A DNA stretch of 64,000 bases from Lineus longissimus (GCF_910592395.1 NC_088309.1:12900599-12964598), one strand, 5' to 3'; positions 32,266 through 47,663 are shown, counted from the stretch's first letter. The notes: a model not told the origin generated them from the sequence alone. Numbers and translations are program-made.

Positions 32266-32750
32266 GCTAGAACATTACTTAGCATGAAGGTAGTCTAACC
32301 CATCCCTGACAATGCATCAGTGGCTATCTGATGGAGGCTCTGGTAACTATAGGCCTCACAAGCCAGCCTGTTTGGCCTTCTGTCTTGCACTTTGTTTGCG
32401 AGTGTGCTTCAGAAAGGATAAATTATGTGGTGATTATGAGGTGATTATGAGGGAGATATCAGTGTGCGTAAGGGTTTTGCTTGGAATTATGCATGATGTA
32501 GAAATGTGTAAGTACTGTATATAGTTATGAGCTCAGTTTATTATCAAAACCTATTAATCAGATATGAAGTCTTAGCGCTCTGTTTCTTAGTTCCTTGGTC
32601 CATTAGAATAACATCGGTGACAGATCAGTGGTAACATAGCACTTGACGAACTAGTTAACGTCGTCGATATTTGGATGCCCAGGGTTGTGACATTGTCTTT
32701 GTTTCTTTAATGGTGACGCCTTACCGCTCAACCCGGTTTTACACTACACA
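32266..32750. other. No gene recognised
   Basis: Unique-looking sequence between the foldback element and the gag fragment. Confidence 0.35.
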
Positions 32751-32754
32751 TTCT

Positions 32755-33150
32755 TCAAGGGGTTGCAGTAGGACTCAAACTTGTCTATGACATGCTCGGG
32801 TATCTCATCATGAGTCCACAAGGTTGAGCAGAATGCTGACCTTGCGTTTATCAGATTTTTCATCGAGTGCAGTTGCAGCCAAAAACATGCTGAATTCCTG
32901 CTTTAATGTCTCCCAATTCTCAGCAACGTAGCCAACTAGGTTGAGCTCATCCGGTTTACGAGACTGATTAATGTTTTTGGGTTCTTTTAACGACTTTCTG
33001 ACACCATATTATGTCAAGGAACGAAGTAACGCACTCATATCTGTCTGGTTCTCTTATATGTCATTTTATGAAAACAGGACAGATTTCACCTGGGCTGTGA
33101 TTGTGCAGGACCTGACCGTGAAGACACATTTTGTCACATGAGTGATCGAC
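32755..33150 (-). mobile_element. Gypsy fragment: LTR end, primer-binding region and gag start
   Basis: On the minus strand, an LTR-like sequence (33150-33013) ends next to ATGGTGTCAGAAAG (a primer-binding-like region, about 33010-32995). A gag-like frame PDELNLVGYVAENWETLKQE then FSMFLAATALDEKSDKRKV (about 32960-32835) follows. This is the N-terminal capsid wording of Ty3/Gypsy gag. The LTR-like sequence matches 371-472. Everything after the gag start is missing, so this is a truncated copy. Confidence 0.65.
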
Positions 33151-33377
33151 TGAAATGTGGCCAATACATAAATGGCCATAGCTAAGTATAAACTACGTGG
33201 TTGGCACCAGAAATGGAGATTAGCCAATGGCAAAGCCTCCTTGTTGATGGTACGAAGCACAAAGTTTTGAGAGAAAATTGTGCAGATTTCTTTATTGGCC
33301 TACTGTATGCATCATAAGTGAAAGAGACGTGCCCACATAGCCCTGCAAGGCCTCTGACAGAGTACCTTACCACTCAC

Positions 33378-33523
33378 CTGTATGGCACTTCAAGAGCTTC
33401 TGGGGCAGAGTTGGACCTGCCAGACTTCCTGAAGTCTTCTGACCGCTGGGACATATTCTCCTTGTTTGTCTCCTTATACGGATTCTTGAAAGACTTCCTC
33501 TTTAGGATACTCTTAACAAAGAT
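33378..33523 (-). CDS. CAMKK: CaMKK exon D: calmodulin-binding and C-terminal region
   Basis: The exon is bounded by acceptor TTTCAG and donor GTGAGT; 146 bp, entering in phase 0 and leaving in phase 2. It encodes IFVKSILKRKSFKNPYKETN followed by a Ser/Arg-rich tail with GRSNSAPEALEVPY. In vertebrate CaMKKs the segment after the kinase domain (consensus near ILVKSMLRKRSFGNPF) is the combined autoinhibitory and calmodulin-binding helix, so this exon should confer calcium control. RSNSAP resembles a basophilic phosphorylation or 14-3-3 site. It follows exon C across a 13.6-kb intron (33524-47138). The next exon was not found. Confidence 0.88.
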
Positions 33524-33713
33524 CTGAAAGGAATAGTCAAAATAAAATTCAACATCATCGCCACTATTTGGATGTACATTGTATCCTATCAACAACAGAG
33601 CAAGGACGGAGCGCACTCGAGGAGGCATCATTGCATCGCTTTGTGCCAAAAATGTAGCACTGTCTAACGTCATTATAACAATGCATCAATTACGTCTGGC
33701 ATACCGTCAAGTA

Positions 33714-34760
33714 AGAACGAAATGGCCAGGGCCATTGTGCTCACCTCTTGTGAAGGGGAGAGTCCACTATTAACATTTGGGGCCCTGCTGGCCAAACTGA
33801 GAATCAGAAAAAGACTGCAGTTTAGTCTAAGAGTATAGGGGTACATTCGTACCAAGTTAGGGATCTGTAGCTAAAGCAGTGACAAAACGTGTCGTCATTG
33901 TAAAATGGCGGTGCCATAGGAAAACTTTGACCTCTGTGACCTTGAGAAGTAGGTCAAATCAAAAACCCACATTTATGAAATGTATCCTTGCTAGGAGTAC
34001 CTACCATAAAAATGTTATGAAAATCAGACCACTATTAAACGAGCAATCAAACATTTTAACTTTGGACATTAAATGTGGCCCCCGGGTGGCCAAACTAAGA
34101 ATTTTTCAAGATGCCCGCCTGGCACCCATATTGGCTATCACATTTGATAAAAAATCAAGGATTTAGTAGAGAGTACATAGATATACATCCAGATCAAATT
34201 TGGTTGCAATCCGATCATTAGTTTCGGAGTAATAGTACTGTGTTTATTTTTCAAGATGGCCGCCTGGCGGCCATATTTGATGTCCGAACGGCCGAAATTT
34301 TAGGGGTGGAATAGAGAATCCCCAGATACATGTCCACACTGGTTTAAACCCTTCTAGCTAAAATAGATAGGAAACATGCTACTGTTCAGTGAATCAGGAA
34401 ACTTTGACCTCTGTGACCTTGAAAAGGAGGTCAAATCAAAAACCCGGAGGATATATGATGCACCTTTGCTAGAAGTACCTACCATATTTTTTTCAAAATT
34501 TCCCGACTACTATTAAGGGAGATATTGCATATTTTCACTTTTAACGTTTTGCCCCCTGGTGGCCAAACCATGCAACGAATCGGACTGAAACTTGGTCTCC
34601 AAGGTGTCATTACATAAGGGTACATGTGTACCAAGTTTCAACTCAATAGCTCTAACAGTTACGAAACGTACCCTGTTAACGGACGACGGACGACGACGAC
34701 GACGACGACGGACGCCACGGTATGGGATAAGCTCACCTCTGCTAAGAGGTGAGCTAAAAA
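33714..34760 (+). mobile_element. HINE-like element, family A, with intact 3' hairpin
   Basis: The 5' end has GGCCAGGGCC and GCTCACCTCT (33739-33748). The 3' end is the perfect hairpin GCTCACCTCT-GCTA-AGAGGTGAGC (34731-34754) followed by TAAAAA. The 5' box equals the left arm of the hairpin. A GACGACGAC microsatellite (34680-34712) precedes it. The half-site cluster occurs twice (33929-33957 and 34404-34432). Non-coding. Confidence 0.8.
34731..34754. repeat. 3'-terminal hairpin of a family A element
   Basis: Ten-base perfect stem GCTCACCTCT/AGAGGTGAGC with loop GCTA, six bases before the poly-A-like end. Confidence 0.9.
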
Positions 34761-35086
34761 GGTTGCGTCACCTAATACCGTCACGTCGGATATAGATTTT
34801 GGCTGCAACACTGTCTCAACCAAAGTGATGCACGAATGCTTTTTGGTATTTTTATCTCATGACTGGACTGACCGCTGCTTCAGTCAGATTCCCTCCGTCG
34901 TTTTTTTGCAATTAATAGCGTTGTGGCTATCATAGATTATCAATTGTGCTTCCAAAACAATCGTATGCTACATCTGCAACAAATTAGGCTGGTATTGTGG
35001 GATATTTTTGTTTGAATCCGACACAAAACAGAGTAGCAGAAAATATAACCGGGTTTAAAGTATTTCATGTTTTCTTGATATTAAAT
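34761..35086. other. No gene recognised
   Basis: Intronic (CaMKK intron C-D), AT-rich, no recognised repeat. Confidence 0.4.
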
Positions 35087-35345
35087 CGGGGCAGCGGTAG
35101 CAGTGGAATAGAGTCGACCTCATTTTTAGGAGGTCATGGGTTCGACTCCCGGCCAAGTCACTGCTGAGTTCTCCTACTGGTCAAGTTCAAGTGAGCACCT
35201 TCTGGTTGCTCCTTGAAACCCCCGATTGATTTCTGTGGAGACCGGGTAATAATTTGCTATCCCAGTCAGCGCTTTAACAGTTTCATTACTGAGGAGGGCT
35301 ATATAAATCTGTGACATTATTTTTATTATCATTATCATTAACTCA
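35087..35345 (+). repeat. tRNA-derived SINE
   Basis: The head has a box-A-like GCGGTAGCAGTGGAATAG and a perfect box-B-type GGTTCGACTCC (35139-35149), the two internal RNA polymerase III promoter elements, but not a complete foldable tRNA. The body runs to 3' sequence GCGCTTTAACAG...GGGCTATATAAAT and a TTATTATCATTATCATT tail. The 3' part resembles the end of the CR1/L2-type LINE at 20930-20994 (AGCGCTT...GCGCTATAAAAAT plus AAT tail), the usual sign of a SINE using that LINE's machinery. Confidence 0.7.
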
Positions 35346-36665
35346 ACACCACCCTGCACTGAGATAATGAATTATTTTGTCATCAGTTTACACACTAATC
35401 CCGACATGACCTGATATCATGCAATGAATTTATGCAAACTCAACATTATTGTGGTCTAATCTAAAAACTGAATTTTCATGGCAGAATGCCCTTTATTGTT
35501 TATAAACATTGCTGTGGTTTTCCCAGTATCAAATTATCAGACAAGATCTGGATGATCAGAGAGGATCACATTGTCAATGTCAATTCTGTCTTCTTTTTGA
35601 CTGTCAACAAACAGTATACCGGAAAAGAATAAGTAGATCTGAGCTGTACTTGCTCTTCATTACCGTCACCACAGTGAGAATTTTAACAAGAGGCCCAAGG
35701 GCCTGGCGCTCAGCTGAGTTAATATCATTAATATCTTCCCAGTGTTTAGTTCATTATGCATGAAAATGGCATGCTCCATGGTATTTGATATCCTTTCGCG
35801 TTCACTACGGTACCAATGTTTTTGGTTGACATAATTATGCCACTGTTCATTCCTCAATCCTGACCATAATTCGGGTGAAATCATCGTATGAAAATATTTA
35901 CCGAAACATGAAGTTTATGCCATGAATGAGGATACTCATTGTCATAGCCTTGTTTACAAGTACGAAGTATTTCCCGCGAATATTCAAAACTGCTTGGCTC
36001 CTTGCCAGTTAAATAACATGTGACTATACACAAAATAGAAAACTTTGATGGAAATTGTAAATCATTTTTTTATCTATCAGGAGAAACAAGCTGATGATGA
36101 TCAAATAAATCATTCATGAGAAATCGTTTTGTTGCTGAAGCTTGCATGACGAAGTTAATGCTAAACCTTTTCTTGTGCTCTACTGCGCCACCGTAGTTTT
36201 CTATTTAGACCAGCGATGACGTCATTTCTGGTGATTCCCTACGTTGTCCAATGAGTGCTTTTTAAAATGTGCCATTTGGTATTGTACAGTATGCAATGTA
36301 TTTTTTCAGCGCTGCCAGTTGCCGAACAGAATGCCGTAGCTCCCTCAATTTCCAATCAATTTTTTTTTTTTTTGTAATATATATTTTTATTTCCCTAGAA
36401 CTTTCTTTTTTTACATTTTAAATTTTACATTATACATTTTTCTTTTTTTCTATATTTACATTTCACGGAAAAAAACCCTTTTTGAGGAGGCCGAGTATGA
36501 AAAGGGTAAAGGATTGTTTGTATTCTTTAAAGTCCTTAATTATACATAGGGAAAGTTTTGAAATATAAAAGTGCACTATTGGTGCATGTGCAAAGGTGCA
36601 GGTGCATGGAACATGTTTGTTTGTTGTTTTTTTTTATTGATTGTAAGGGGTTGGGCTCTATTTAT

Positions 36666-39600
36666 TTAAACAATATTTTTCCATTTTTGGTAATGTTCAT
36701 TGGGGTTTGTGTAATTTTCTATATTAGCTTTGTATTTGATGATGTTTTGTAGTTTTTTAAAATTTAAGTCCTCTTCCTTTAGTTTTGATGTGTAAATGAA
36801 TTCTTTTATGATTAATTTTAGCTGTTCAATAAGACATGACCCCTTTATATCTCCCAGCAGAACATTGGTTTTATTGAAGTTGTAAGTTATTTGTTTTTGT
36901 TTTAAGCAATCTCCCATTTGAAGCCATATATTTTTAGATTTTTGACAGTCCCAGAATAAATGTTCTATAGTTTCAGTGTATAAAGGAGCAGTTTGTTGTA
37001 TTTGCAAGTTTTGCTTGGTATAGGAATATATTTGTTGGAATAATTCGGTGTAGGATTTTAAATTGTAGGGCTCTTAGTCTGGTATCTTTGGTGCATGTTA
37101 ATGGTATGGTGTAGAGTTTGTTCCAAGCCTCTTCATCCGTAGTTTCCCCTAATTTTTCCTTCCATTTGTTCTGTGTGCTGATAGCTTTGATGGTTGTCTT
37201 CTCTATCATTTTTGAGTAGGTGAACCCGTTTGGTTTTGGGGTATTCTGTATTTTTTTTAGTAGTTGATCTTGTATCGTTCCTAATTTTTTGCCTTTTAGT
37301 TTGTCTTTCCAGGTTTTGGGTACTGCCCTTTTTAATCCTATATACTGTAGGAAGTTACTTGTGTCGCCAACTGTGGTTTTTATGTCATTCCATGTTTTGA
37401 AGTTTCCCTGATTGTCAATTATGTCATTTATGTGTGTTATTCCTCTTTGATACCATTCTTTGATGAAAAATGAGTTTCTTCCTATTTTTATCTTGCACTT
37501 ATAGAATAATGGTTCATTTCTTGGAGCTTCCTCTTCTAATCTATTTTGGAATTTTAACTCATACCAAGCCCGAAACACATCTTTCCAAAAAGGGTTTAGA
37601 TGTTCGTAGAAAGATGGTTTTTCCTCCTTTGCAAGCCAAATATAATTACCTCCATATTTTTCGGTATAGGTATTGAGACGTATTTTCCAGTCATCGAAGT
37701 CTAAGTCATTTAGGATCCGTTTTATCCATGTTATTTTAAGGCTTTTGCAGAAAGTTTCTATGTGTGGGATCTTTAGCCCTCCTTCTTCTAGTTTGTTATA
37801 CATGACTGTGCGCTTGATTTTGTCCGTGTTACCCCATATGAAATGAAAGCAGGCGTTTTGTAGTTCTTTGAGAATATTTTCTGGGGGGGGTTGGAAGAGC
37901 AGTAAAAAGATGAACTATTTTTGGTAGTGCTAGAGATTTTATGATGGTAGTTTTCCCGAAGATTGTAAGGTTTCTTGATGTCCATATGTTGAGGGTATTT
38001 TTTAAAGCTTGCCATTTTCTTCAGATAGTTACCTCTTGTAATATCTTCCTCATCCAAGTTGAAGTCAATGCCTAACAGTGTGAACTTTCCCTTATGTTGC
38101 CAAACTAAATCTTTCCCTGCTCCTTGATTATAAAAGGTCCCATCATCTCCTAATTTTATAGCAGCTGTTTTTGCATTATTTATCTTCAAGCCAGAGCATT
38201 TTTCAAAGTTGTCTAGTATTTCCAAGGCCGCAGTCATTGATTTTTCATTATTTTCCAATATCAAACAGGTATCATCTGCGTACAGACTATTCAGGAATTC
38301 CGAGCCTCCGATCTCCAGGCCTTTGATATTTGCGTTTCTCTTCAGTGTCAGTGTGAGTACTTCCGTGGCGAGTATGAATAGGTATGGCGATAGAGGGTCT
38401 CCCTGACGTACTCCCCGCTCTGTACTAAAACGTGACAACATGTGCCCGTTGTTCAAAATGCAGCTTTTAACATCAGTGTATAGTATTTTGATCCATTTTC
38501 TAAAATTATTGCCAAAATTAAAGTACTTCAACGAGTTATCAATATGTTCCCATTTTACAGTGTCGAAGGCTCTCTCGTAGTCTATCAGTAATAATATGCC
38601 CTCCATCTTCCGTCGTCTTAACTCGTATATCAAATCGTATATCAGTCTTGTACATTGTCCTATGGTCCGATTTTTTAAGAATCCTTTTTGATTGTGTGAG
38701 ATCAGGTATTGGAGTGGTTTTTTCATTCTTCCTGAGTACCTGATAGAATTTTGTAGTCAATATTGAGCAAGCTTATCGGACGCCAATTCTTGACAAACTC
38801 TTTGGCTTTGCCTGGCTTGGGAAGACATGTTATGATTCCTAACCTTTGGAAATCTGAGAGTTTACCAACGCGGAACGCATAGTTTATTGATTTACTTAGG
38901 AGGGTTCTTAAGTCTTTCCAGAAAAATTTATAAAACTCCACAGTTAATCCGTCTGCTCCTGGAGAAGTATGTTGTTTGTCCATTTCCTTTACTTGTGGAA
39001 CTTCATTTTTGTCTGGTGGGAAGAACATATTCTCGATCAGTGGATCTTTGTGTTGTTTCTTCTCAGAGTACAACTTTTGGTAGAATTGTGCTTGTTCTTT
39101 CATTATATCCTCTATGTCTGTCACCTCTTGTCCATCCTCCTTGATTAATCTTTTCACGGTTTTTTCTGTGTAATGTTTATTCTCCAGATTTAGGAAAAAT
39201 TTACTTCCCCTCTCTCCTTCGCAGTGCCATTTTGCTTTCGCCCGTATCATTATGCCCTCGATCTTTTTCTCCCGAAGTGTTTCTAGTTCTGTTTGTGCCT
39301 CGTGATATTTGGCAAGGTTTTGTTCATTCGGCTCATCCGAATATGATTTATAGAGTTGATCAATTCTTCTTTCCAGGTCTTTTTCGTCTGCATTCATTCT
39401 TTTCTTTAGATGAGTGGAATAAGCTATTGTTTTGCCTCGTATCTTCATTTTCAATATTTCAAAGAGAAGTTGGTCGTTGATATTAAAATTTCTTTCCTCT
39501 GTTGGCTTTTCATGATCCCTCCTTTCACTGTACTCATTGATGGTTTCTTTCATACATTGCTTGATTTCTTTGACGTACGTTTGATCTCTCAGAAGTGAGT

Positions 39601-40315
39601 TGTTAAACTTCCAGATGCCTGGTCCTTTTTTTTGTTCATTGAATTTGATGCACATTTCTACTGCTGCGTGATCGCTTTTATATCCTGGTTTTATTTTGAT
39701 TTCATTAACATTGTCTAAAATATCTCCTGACACTAGGAAATAGTCAAGTCTACTCTGTTTCTTTCCACTGTGCCATGTAAACGTTTGAGTTGTCGGGTGT
39801 TTTATTCTCCAAGGATCTTGCAAATCCATGTCATCTTTTATTTGCAATAGTTTTTCGTGAGCTTTTGGGTTGTTCATTTTTTGAATATTTGAGGTGTCTA
39901 GTCCATAACTTTGTACAACATTGTAGTGTCCTCCCCAGATGATTGGTAGATTTTGGTAGTGGCAGATTTTTTGTTTGAGAGTTTCAAAGAAGGTAGGATT
40001 GTCGTCGTTCGGCCCATATACGTTTACTAGCAATAGGCGGGTATTATGCACCGTCAACTCTAGAATTATGTATCTCCATTCTTCATCTAGGCATTTATCG
40101 TGTAAGGTGTATTCAAATGAATTTTTGAACAGAATTCCAACTCCTCTACTATTGCTTTTATGATTAGCGAAGAAGGCTGTGTAGCCCCATTCCTCCGTCC
40201 ATTTCTTGAAGTTTTCATTCTTCGAGTGGCTTTCTTGAATGAAGTTTATATCTTTTGCTTTTTGTTTTAAGTAGTTAAAGGCATCATGTCCGCTAAGCCC
40301 CTAACATTACATGTT
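36666..40315 (-). pseudogene. LINE ORF2: endonuclease, reverse transcriptase, C-terminal zinc motif
   Basis: Domains in order on the minus strand. APE-type endonuclease (about 40315-39650) has AFNYLKQKAKDINFIQESHS, LLLVNVYGPNDDNP, IIWGGHYNVV and YKSDHAAVEM. The RT (about 38960-37900) has SPGADGLTVEFYKFFW, KNWRPISLLNIDYKI, GVRQGDPLSPYLFILA and LYADDTCLILEN. The C-terminal domain ends in a Cys/His motif (TETIEHLFWDCQKSKNIW, about 36970). The wording fits the Tx1/L1 group. Frame changes occur near 40300, 38725, 37800 and 37000. The endonuclease box GGDFN/GGDYN reads GGHYN (catalytic Asp to His, CAC), while YADD is intact. Confidence 0.9.
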
Positions 40316-40714
40316 CTAAAGCAAAGGCTCATGTTGAGTGCGTGCGTGCAAGTGCTATTACAAAATGTCAATTACAATACAGTAGTGGTTGAAAAATAGG
40401 CGGCTTATTCCCTAAGCCTGGTCACCAACCAATTGTGGCAGAAAAGAAATAACTAGCCTGGTCAGCCCATTCATGACCAGTAATGATTAACTGAGACTCA
40501 AGTCAAGTACCAACATGGGTACCTGACAATAGCAAAAAGAAATGACCAAAGTGAAGACTGGCACCCTATCTAAGTTCACAAACATGTACAAAAGCAATGG
40601 ATTAGGGTGTGTACCAGTGAGCTTTAACAGCACACAAGAAGTGGGCACACATGTACTATTTATGGGGGCCGTCCCAAAAATATACACTCATCTTGTAAAG
40701 GGTTTTCCCCGAGT

Positions 40715-40800
40715 CTAAATATTAGGATTAAATATTTTAATATTTAATCCTAATATTTAGACCAAATATTTTAATATTTAATCCTAATATTTAATCCCAA
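40715..40800. repeat. AT-rich palindromic repeat inside the LINE spacer
   Basis: TAATATTTAATCCTAATATT-type words repeat in direct and inverted orientation several times, so the stretch can fold on itself. Confidence 0.65.
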
Positions 40801-40940
40801 AAAATTGTTAAAACAATTTTTTGGGATTTACTTGTATCCATATTGAAGTTTCTAGAAAGATCACACGTTGATATTGTCTTAACTTGTAATAGGATAGTCT
40901 TATGATACTATATGTGTCACTGTGTAATTTTGTCACAATC

Positions 40941-41347
40941 TTAACTCTTTCAGTGCCCAGGATTTGGGCATTTTTGGGCATTGTCACTACCCAAAATCTC
41001 ACAAAAATAATTGAGATACACTCATCAAAATTCTTCAAAACCTTTGTCTTTACCTCCTGTTTCAATAAAACAGCAGTAATAAGTAGGGGCATACTAGGAT
41101 TATGTTCTAAATTTTTTTGAGGGAGTGGTATTTTTGGCCGATTTTCACCATTTTTCACCTAAAATGAGGGGTGGCAAACCCCACCCCACCCTCTCAGTCG
41201 AAAAAATTATTCAATTTGGACGCCCCAGGCCAGAGAAACCATATGAACCACATTTGAGTAGCTGGGGACATCTGGTGTCGTCTGGAGGAACTAAAATACC
41301 TTAATATTTAGGACGTACATGTACGTCCTTGGCACTGAAAGAGTTAA
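40941..41347. mobile_element. TTAA-flanked MITE, piggyBac-like, within the LINE
   Basis: TTAACTCTTTCAGTGCC at the left and GGCACTGAAAGAGTTAA at the right are exact complements (17 bp including the TTAA duplication). A perfect 20-bp palindrome AGGACGTACATGTACGTCCT lies at 41310-41329 near the right end. TTAA targeting plus a CTCTTT-type terminus suggests piggyBac. A longer relative is at 53371-54032. No coding sequence. Confidence 0.85.
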
Positions 41348-41786
41348 AAACACCCACACAAAAGGGAAATTTAGTACAAATCTCTCAAGACACATTACAT
41401 TATTTGTCCGTTTGTTAAGTATAACAGTTCACTCAGTCACAAACCTTAGATGTCGCACACAGTAATCCATATGTTCTAGGACTAAATGTCACACAATAGT
41501 CCATACGTTATATAGGGGTTAGATGTCACACAAATAATCCATACGTTATATACGAAATATGTTTCGCATATTATCCAAGTTTCTTATATATAAGCGTCCT
41601 CCAGAATACAGATCACTCAATGTCACTGAATTCGTAATTCCACATTGAAAAGATTGTAAGTTGCTTATTTCGTGAAGTCACATGTGAATGTGATGTATTT
41701 TGTTTTGTGCCTCTAGAGCGACAGGCGGTAGGAGAGCAAAAACAATAACAATGTCTCACATTAGTCCATGTGTCGCATGTCGTTGT

Positions 41787-42488
41787 TTACTGCTTGATTA
41801 TCTGTTTAAAGTCATCAAAAATGTCTAGGGTGTGAATTTTCCCATTTTTATCTTTTGCCCTGACTTTTCCATTGGTGAACCACACAGCCTCGAACAGCCC
41901 CGACTCCTCTGCTTGGCGCACCAAGGAAACGTTATCTCGAGTCATGTCTTCTGCAATCGATATTCCGGACCCCTTCAGCTGCTTCCTATTCGACAAAACA
42001 GAGTGCCTGAGCCCCCTGTCTTTGAACCGAATTATGATGGGCTTATACTTTTGCGTCATGGACTTCTTGGATTTCGGCAGTCTGTGGGCAGCAGATACGT
42101 CAGCAGGGGAAATCTCGATCTTAAGTTTCCTCCTTATGATGTTACAAACTACCTGCTTTACGTCCTCGTCTTTCTCCTCCTTTACATTGAACATTCGAGC
42201 ATTGTCCTTTCTTGAGTACTGGGCCTGTCTGTTGAGCTCCTTCTTTGTTTCTTTTGGGCTAATGTATCCTTTACTTTTGTCTAACTCAGTTTCTAAAACT
42301 TTCACACGTGTGTCCAGTTCATTTATTTTTCCATTCATTTCTTCTATCACATTTTTCAGATATGCACGTATTTGTTCCTTAAACTCCTTGAAACACGTTT
42401 CCATTTTGGAGTCAAAGTCTTTTAATGCTTTACCAGTACAAGAATCCTGAGACTCCTCCTCAAATTCACCAAGCAAATCCATTTTCAC
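41787..42488 (-). CDS. LINE ORF1 protein (coiled coil and RRM-like)
   Basis: An intact 233-residue frame. The first about 100 residues are charged and form a probable coiled coil (FDSKMETCFKEFKEQIRAYL, MNGKINELDTRVKVLETEL). The second half (RKLKIEISPADVSAAHRLPK, YKPIIIRFKDRGLRHSVLSN, LFEAVWFTNGKVRAKDKNGK) matches the RRM-like and C-terminal region of L1/Tx1-group ORF1 proteins. These proteins trimerise and coat the LINE RNA. It lies upstream of ORF2 on the same strand, with a spacer enlarged by the TTAA MITE. No lesion is visible, although ORF2 is broken. Confidence 0.85.
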   Translation of the reverse strand: MKMDLLGEFEEESQDSCTGKALKDFDSKMETCFKEFKEQIRAYLKNVIEEMNGKINELDTRVKVLETELDKSKGYISPKETKKELNRQAQYSRKDNARMFNVKEEKDEDVKQVVCNIIRRKLKIEISPADVSAAHRLPKSKKSMTQKYKPIIIRFKDRGLRHSVLSNRKQLKGSGISIAEDMTRDNVSLVRQAEESGLFEAVWFTNGKVRAKDKNGKIHTLDIFDDFKQIIKQ

Positions 42489-43794
42489 AGTCTCTAATTC
42501 CTCACCTTAAATTTTTGCAATTTTTTTCACCTGTGAGACGGTCCCTCCTGAACTTGATCCACCTGAACTTAGAGGGCGATCTCTTTTCTTGGTGAAAATT
42601 GAGTATAACCTTTAACTGGTGTTTTACTTGTAGCCTGGTCTGATCCTGACATCCTTATGTATCCATTTACCAAGAATGGGCTGCCTAGCTGTTTGCAGAG
42701 TCTCTGACTTTCTACATTTTCTGGAGCTCTTGGGTCTGCTTCCTACAGGTGGCGGCCATGTTTTTTATCACAAGTCCAATCAATTTTTATGGGAGTGACA
42801 TTATTGTATTGCTTAGAATGTCTACTTTTTACTCATGAAAGAATCGTAGAACTAAAACTTAATAGGCGAACAGAATCATGCCGATTCACTGCACATACTG
42901 TGGGAATTCTCCACTTCAAAATACATTGGCGATGTCATCGCGAACAGAGCATGCACTTCCGATATCATTTTCACAGAAATGTGGCCAAATTTTCAAGAAC
43001 TAATTTCTGAAAGTAGTCCCTAAAGACCTTATGACTACCACTGAAACGAACTAGTGATAATATCGCCTACCAGACTTCATTTTAAGCAGAAAATTGGGTA
43101 CTTGAGTGTCATTGAGCTCCAAGATTATTGCACATGGCGTAAACAACATGCCGCCATTTTGTCTCCGCTTCGGTATTTCATACGCCGCTTATAATGCACC
43201 TTCTCAATTAAAACCAACATAATAAGGCTTTACACCGTTGATTGAATAGGAACACCACACAAAACACAATAAAGTGGGGGTACAATCGATTACGAAGCTG
43301 AAGTGAACAGTGATTTATTCCTGGAGCTACTGCTTTTGTTGTGTAGCTGCCATGTTTTGAGAACTGGCAAATAGGAGACTTCATTGATGGCTGACGTCAT
43401 CGGGCGGGAATTGGAATCGGCAGAAATAATTAAAAGGCAGGTAGCGCCCTCTCCTGTTAAAATTTTGAACTTTTTCTCAATAAAATAGATTTTCAAGAAT
43501 TTTATCTTAATATTAGAGCATATTTCGACTAAATCTGCTGCTCCTAGGCCGATATAGGCCAGTTTCCTTCATGCACTCTCGCTCGCAGGAAGTAGGTCGA
43601 ATGGCGACAAATTTTGTTTTGAAAGTAGAGTTTGACCAGAAGTATCCAGAAATGCAAAATTGAAGTCTTACGGTTACAAAATGTGCACCATGGGTTAAAC
43701 GGATGGACGGACGGATGGATGGATGGATGGACAGACGGACGCCACTGAACAACTTATTTGACAAGCTCGGCTGACTTAGTCAGCTGAGCTAAAA

Positions 43795-47372
<3,578 letters not shown>

Positions 47373-47663
47373 TTATGGTTTAGTTTTTAATCAGAGGGGT
47401 ATTTAAGACAGCGATATAATACTTTTTCACTATTGATCTTCATTTAGAGATACCGGTAAACAATTTTTTTCCAATTTACTGTAGAAAACATATTCAGTTC
47501 TTATGGCCTAAAGTCTGTCTCCTCCGAGTTGGCAGCTGCATATGTGACCTGTCACAGCAAAACCAGGCACATGTCGCACAGAAGATGAGCCTAAATGACA
47601 CCATGAGATAAGTGATCAAGATCAGATACAAAAAGAAAAAACACATGCCAACACAAAAACTAG

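Larger units (their letters stand above)
36365..42774 (-). mobile_element. L1/Tx1-type LINE, near full length, inserted in a HINE-like element
   Basis: TCCAATCAATTTTT occurs at both junctions (36351-36364 and 42775-42788), a 14-base target duplication. The poly-T at the left is the complement of a 3' poly-A tail. ORF1 (42488-41787) and ORF2 (about 40315-36666) are on the minus strand in the expected order. A TTAA-flanked MITE sits between them (40941-41347). ORF2 is broken by frameshifts and an endonuclease substitution, so the copy cannot mobilise itself. Confidence 0.92.
35688..43794 (+). mobile_element. HINE-like element, family B, copy 1, split by a LINE
   Basis: The two parts (35688-36364 and 42775-43794) match the uninterrupted copy at 61143-63600 in order and orientation. 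The 5' end has GGCCCAAGGGCC (35692-35703) and GCTCAGCTGAG. The 3' end has hairpin GCTCGGCTGAC-TTA-GTCAGCTGAGC (43765-43789) and AAAAA. A GGACGGACGGATGG microsatellite lies at 43696-43742. Non-coding. The LINE 36365-42774 interrupts it with a 14-base target duplication. Confidence 0.85.

Noticed and set aside
34592-34795. Arg-rich open frame
   Set aside because: It arises from the GACGAC microsatellite and hairpin at the end of a family A element.
35087-35160. Possible tRNA gene
   Set aside because: Box A and box B are present, but the acceptor and anticodon stems do not fold properly and the sequence continues into a SINE body with tail.
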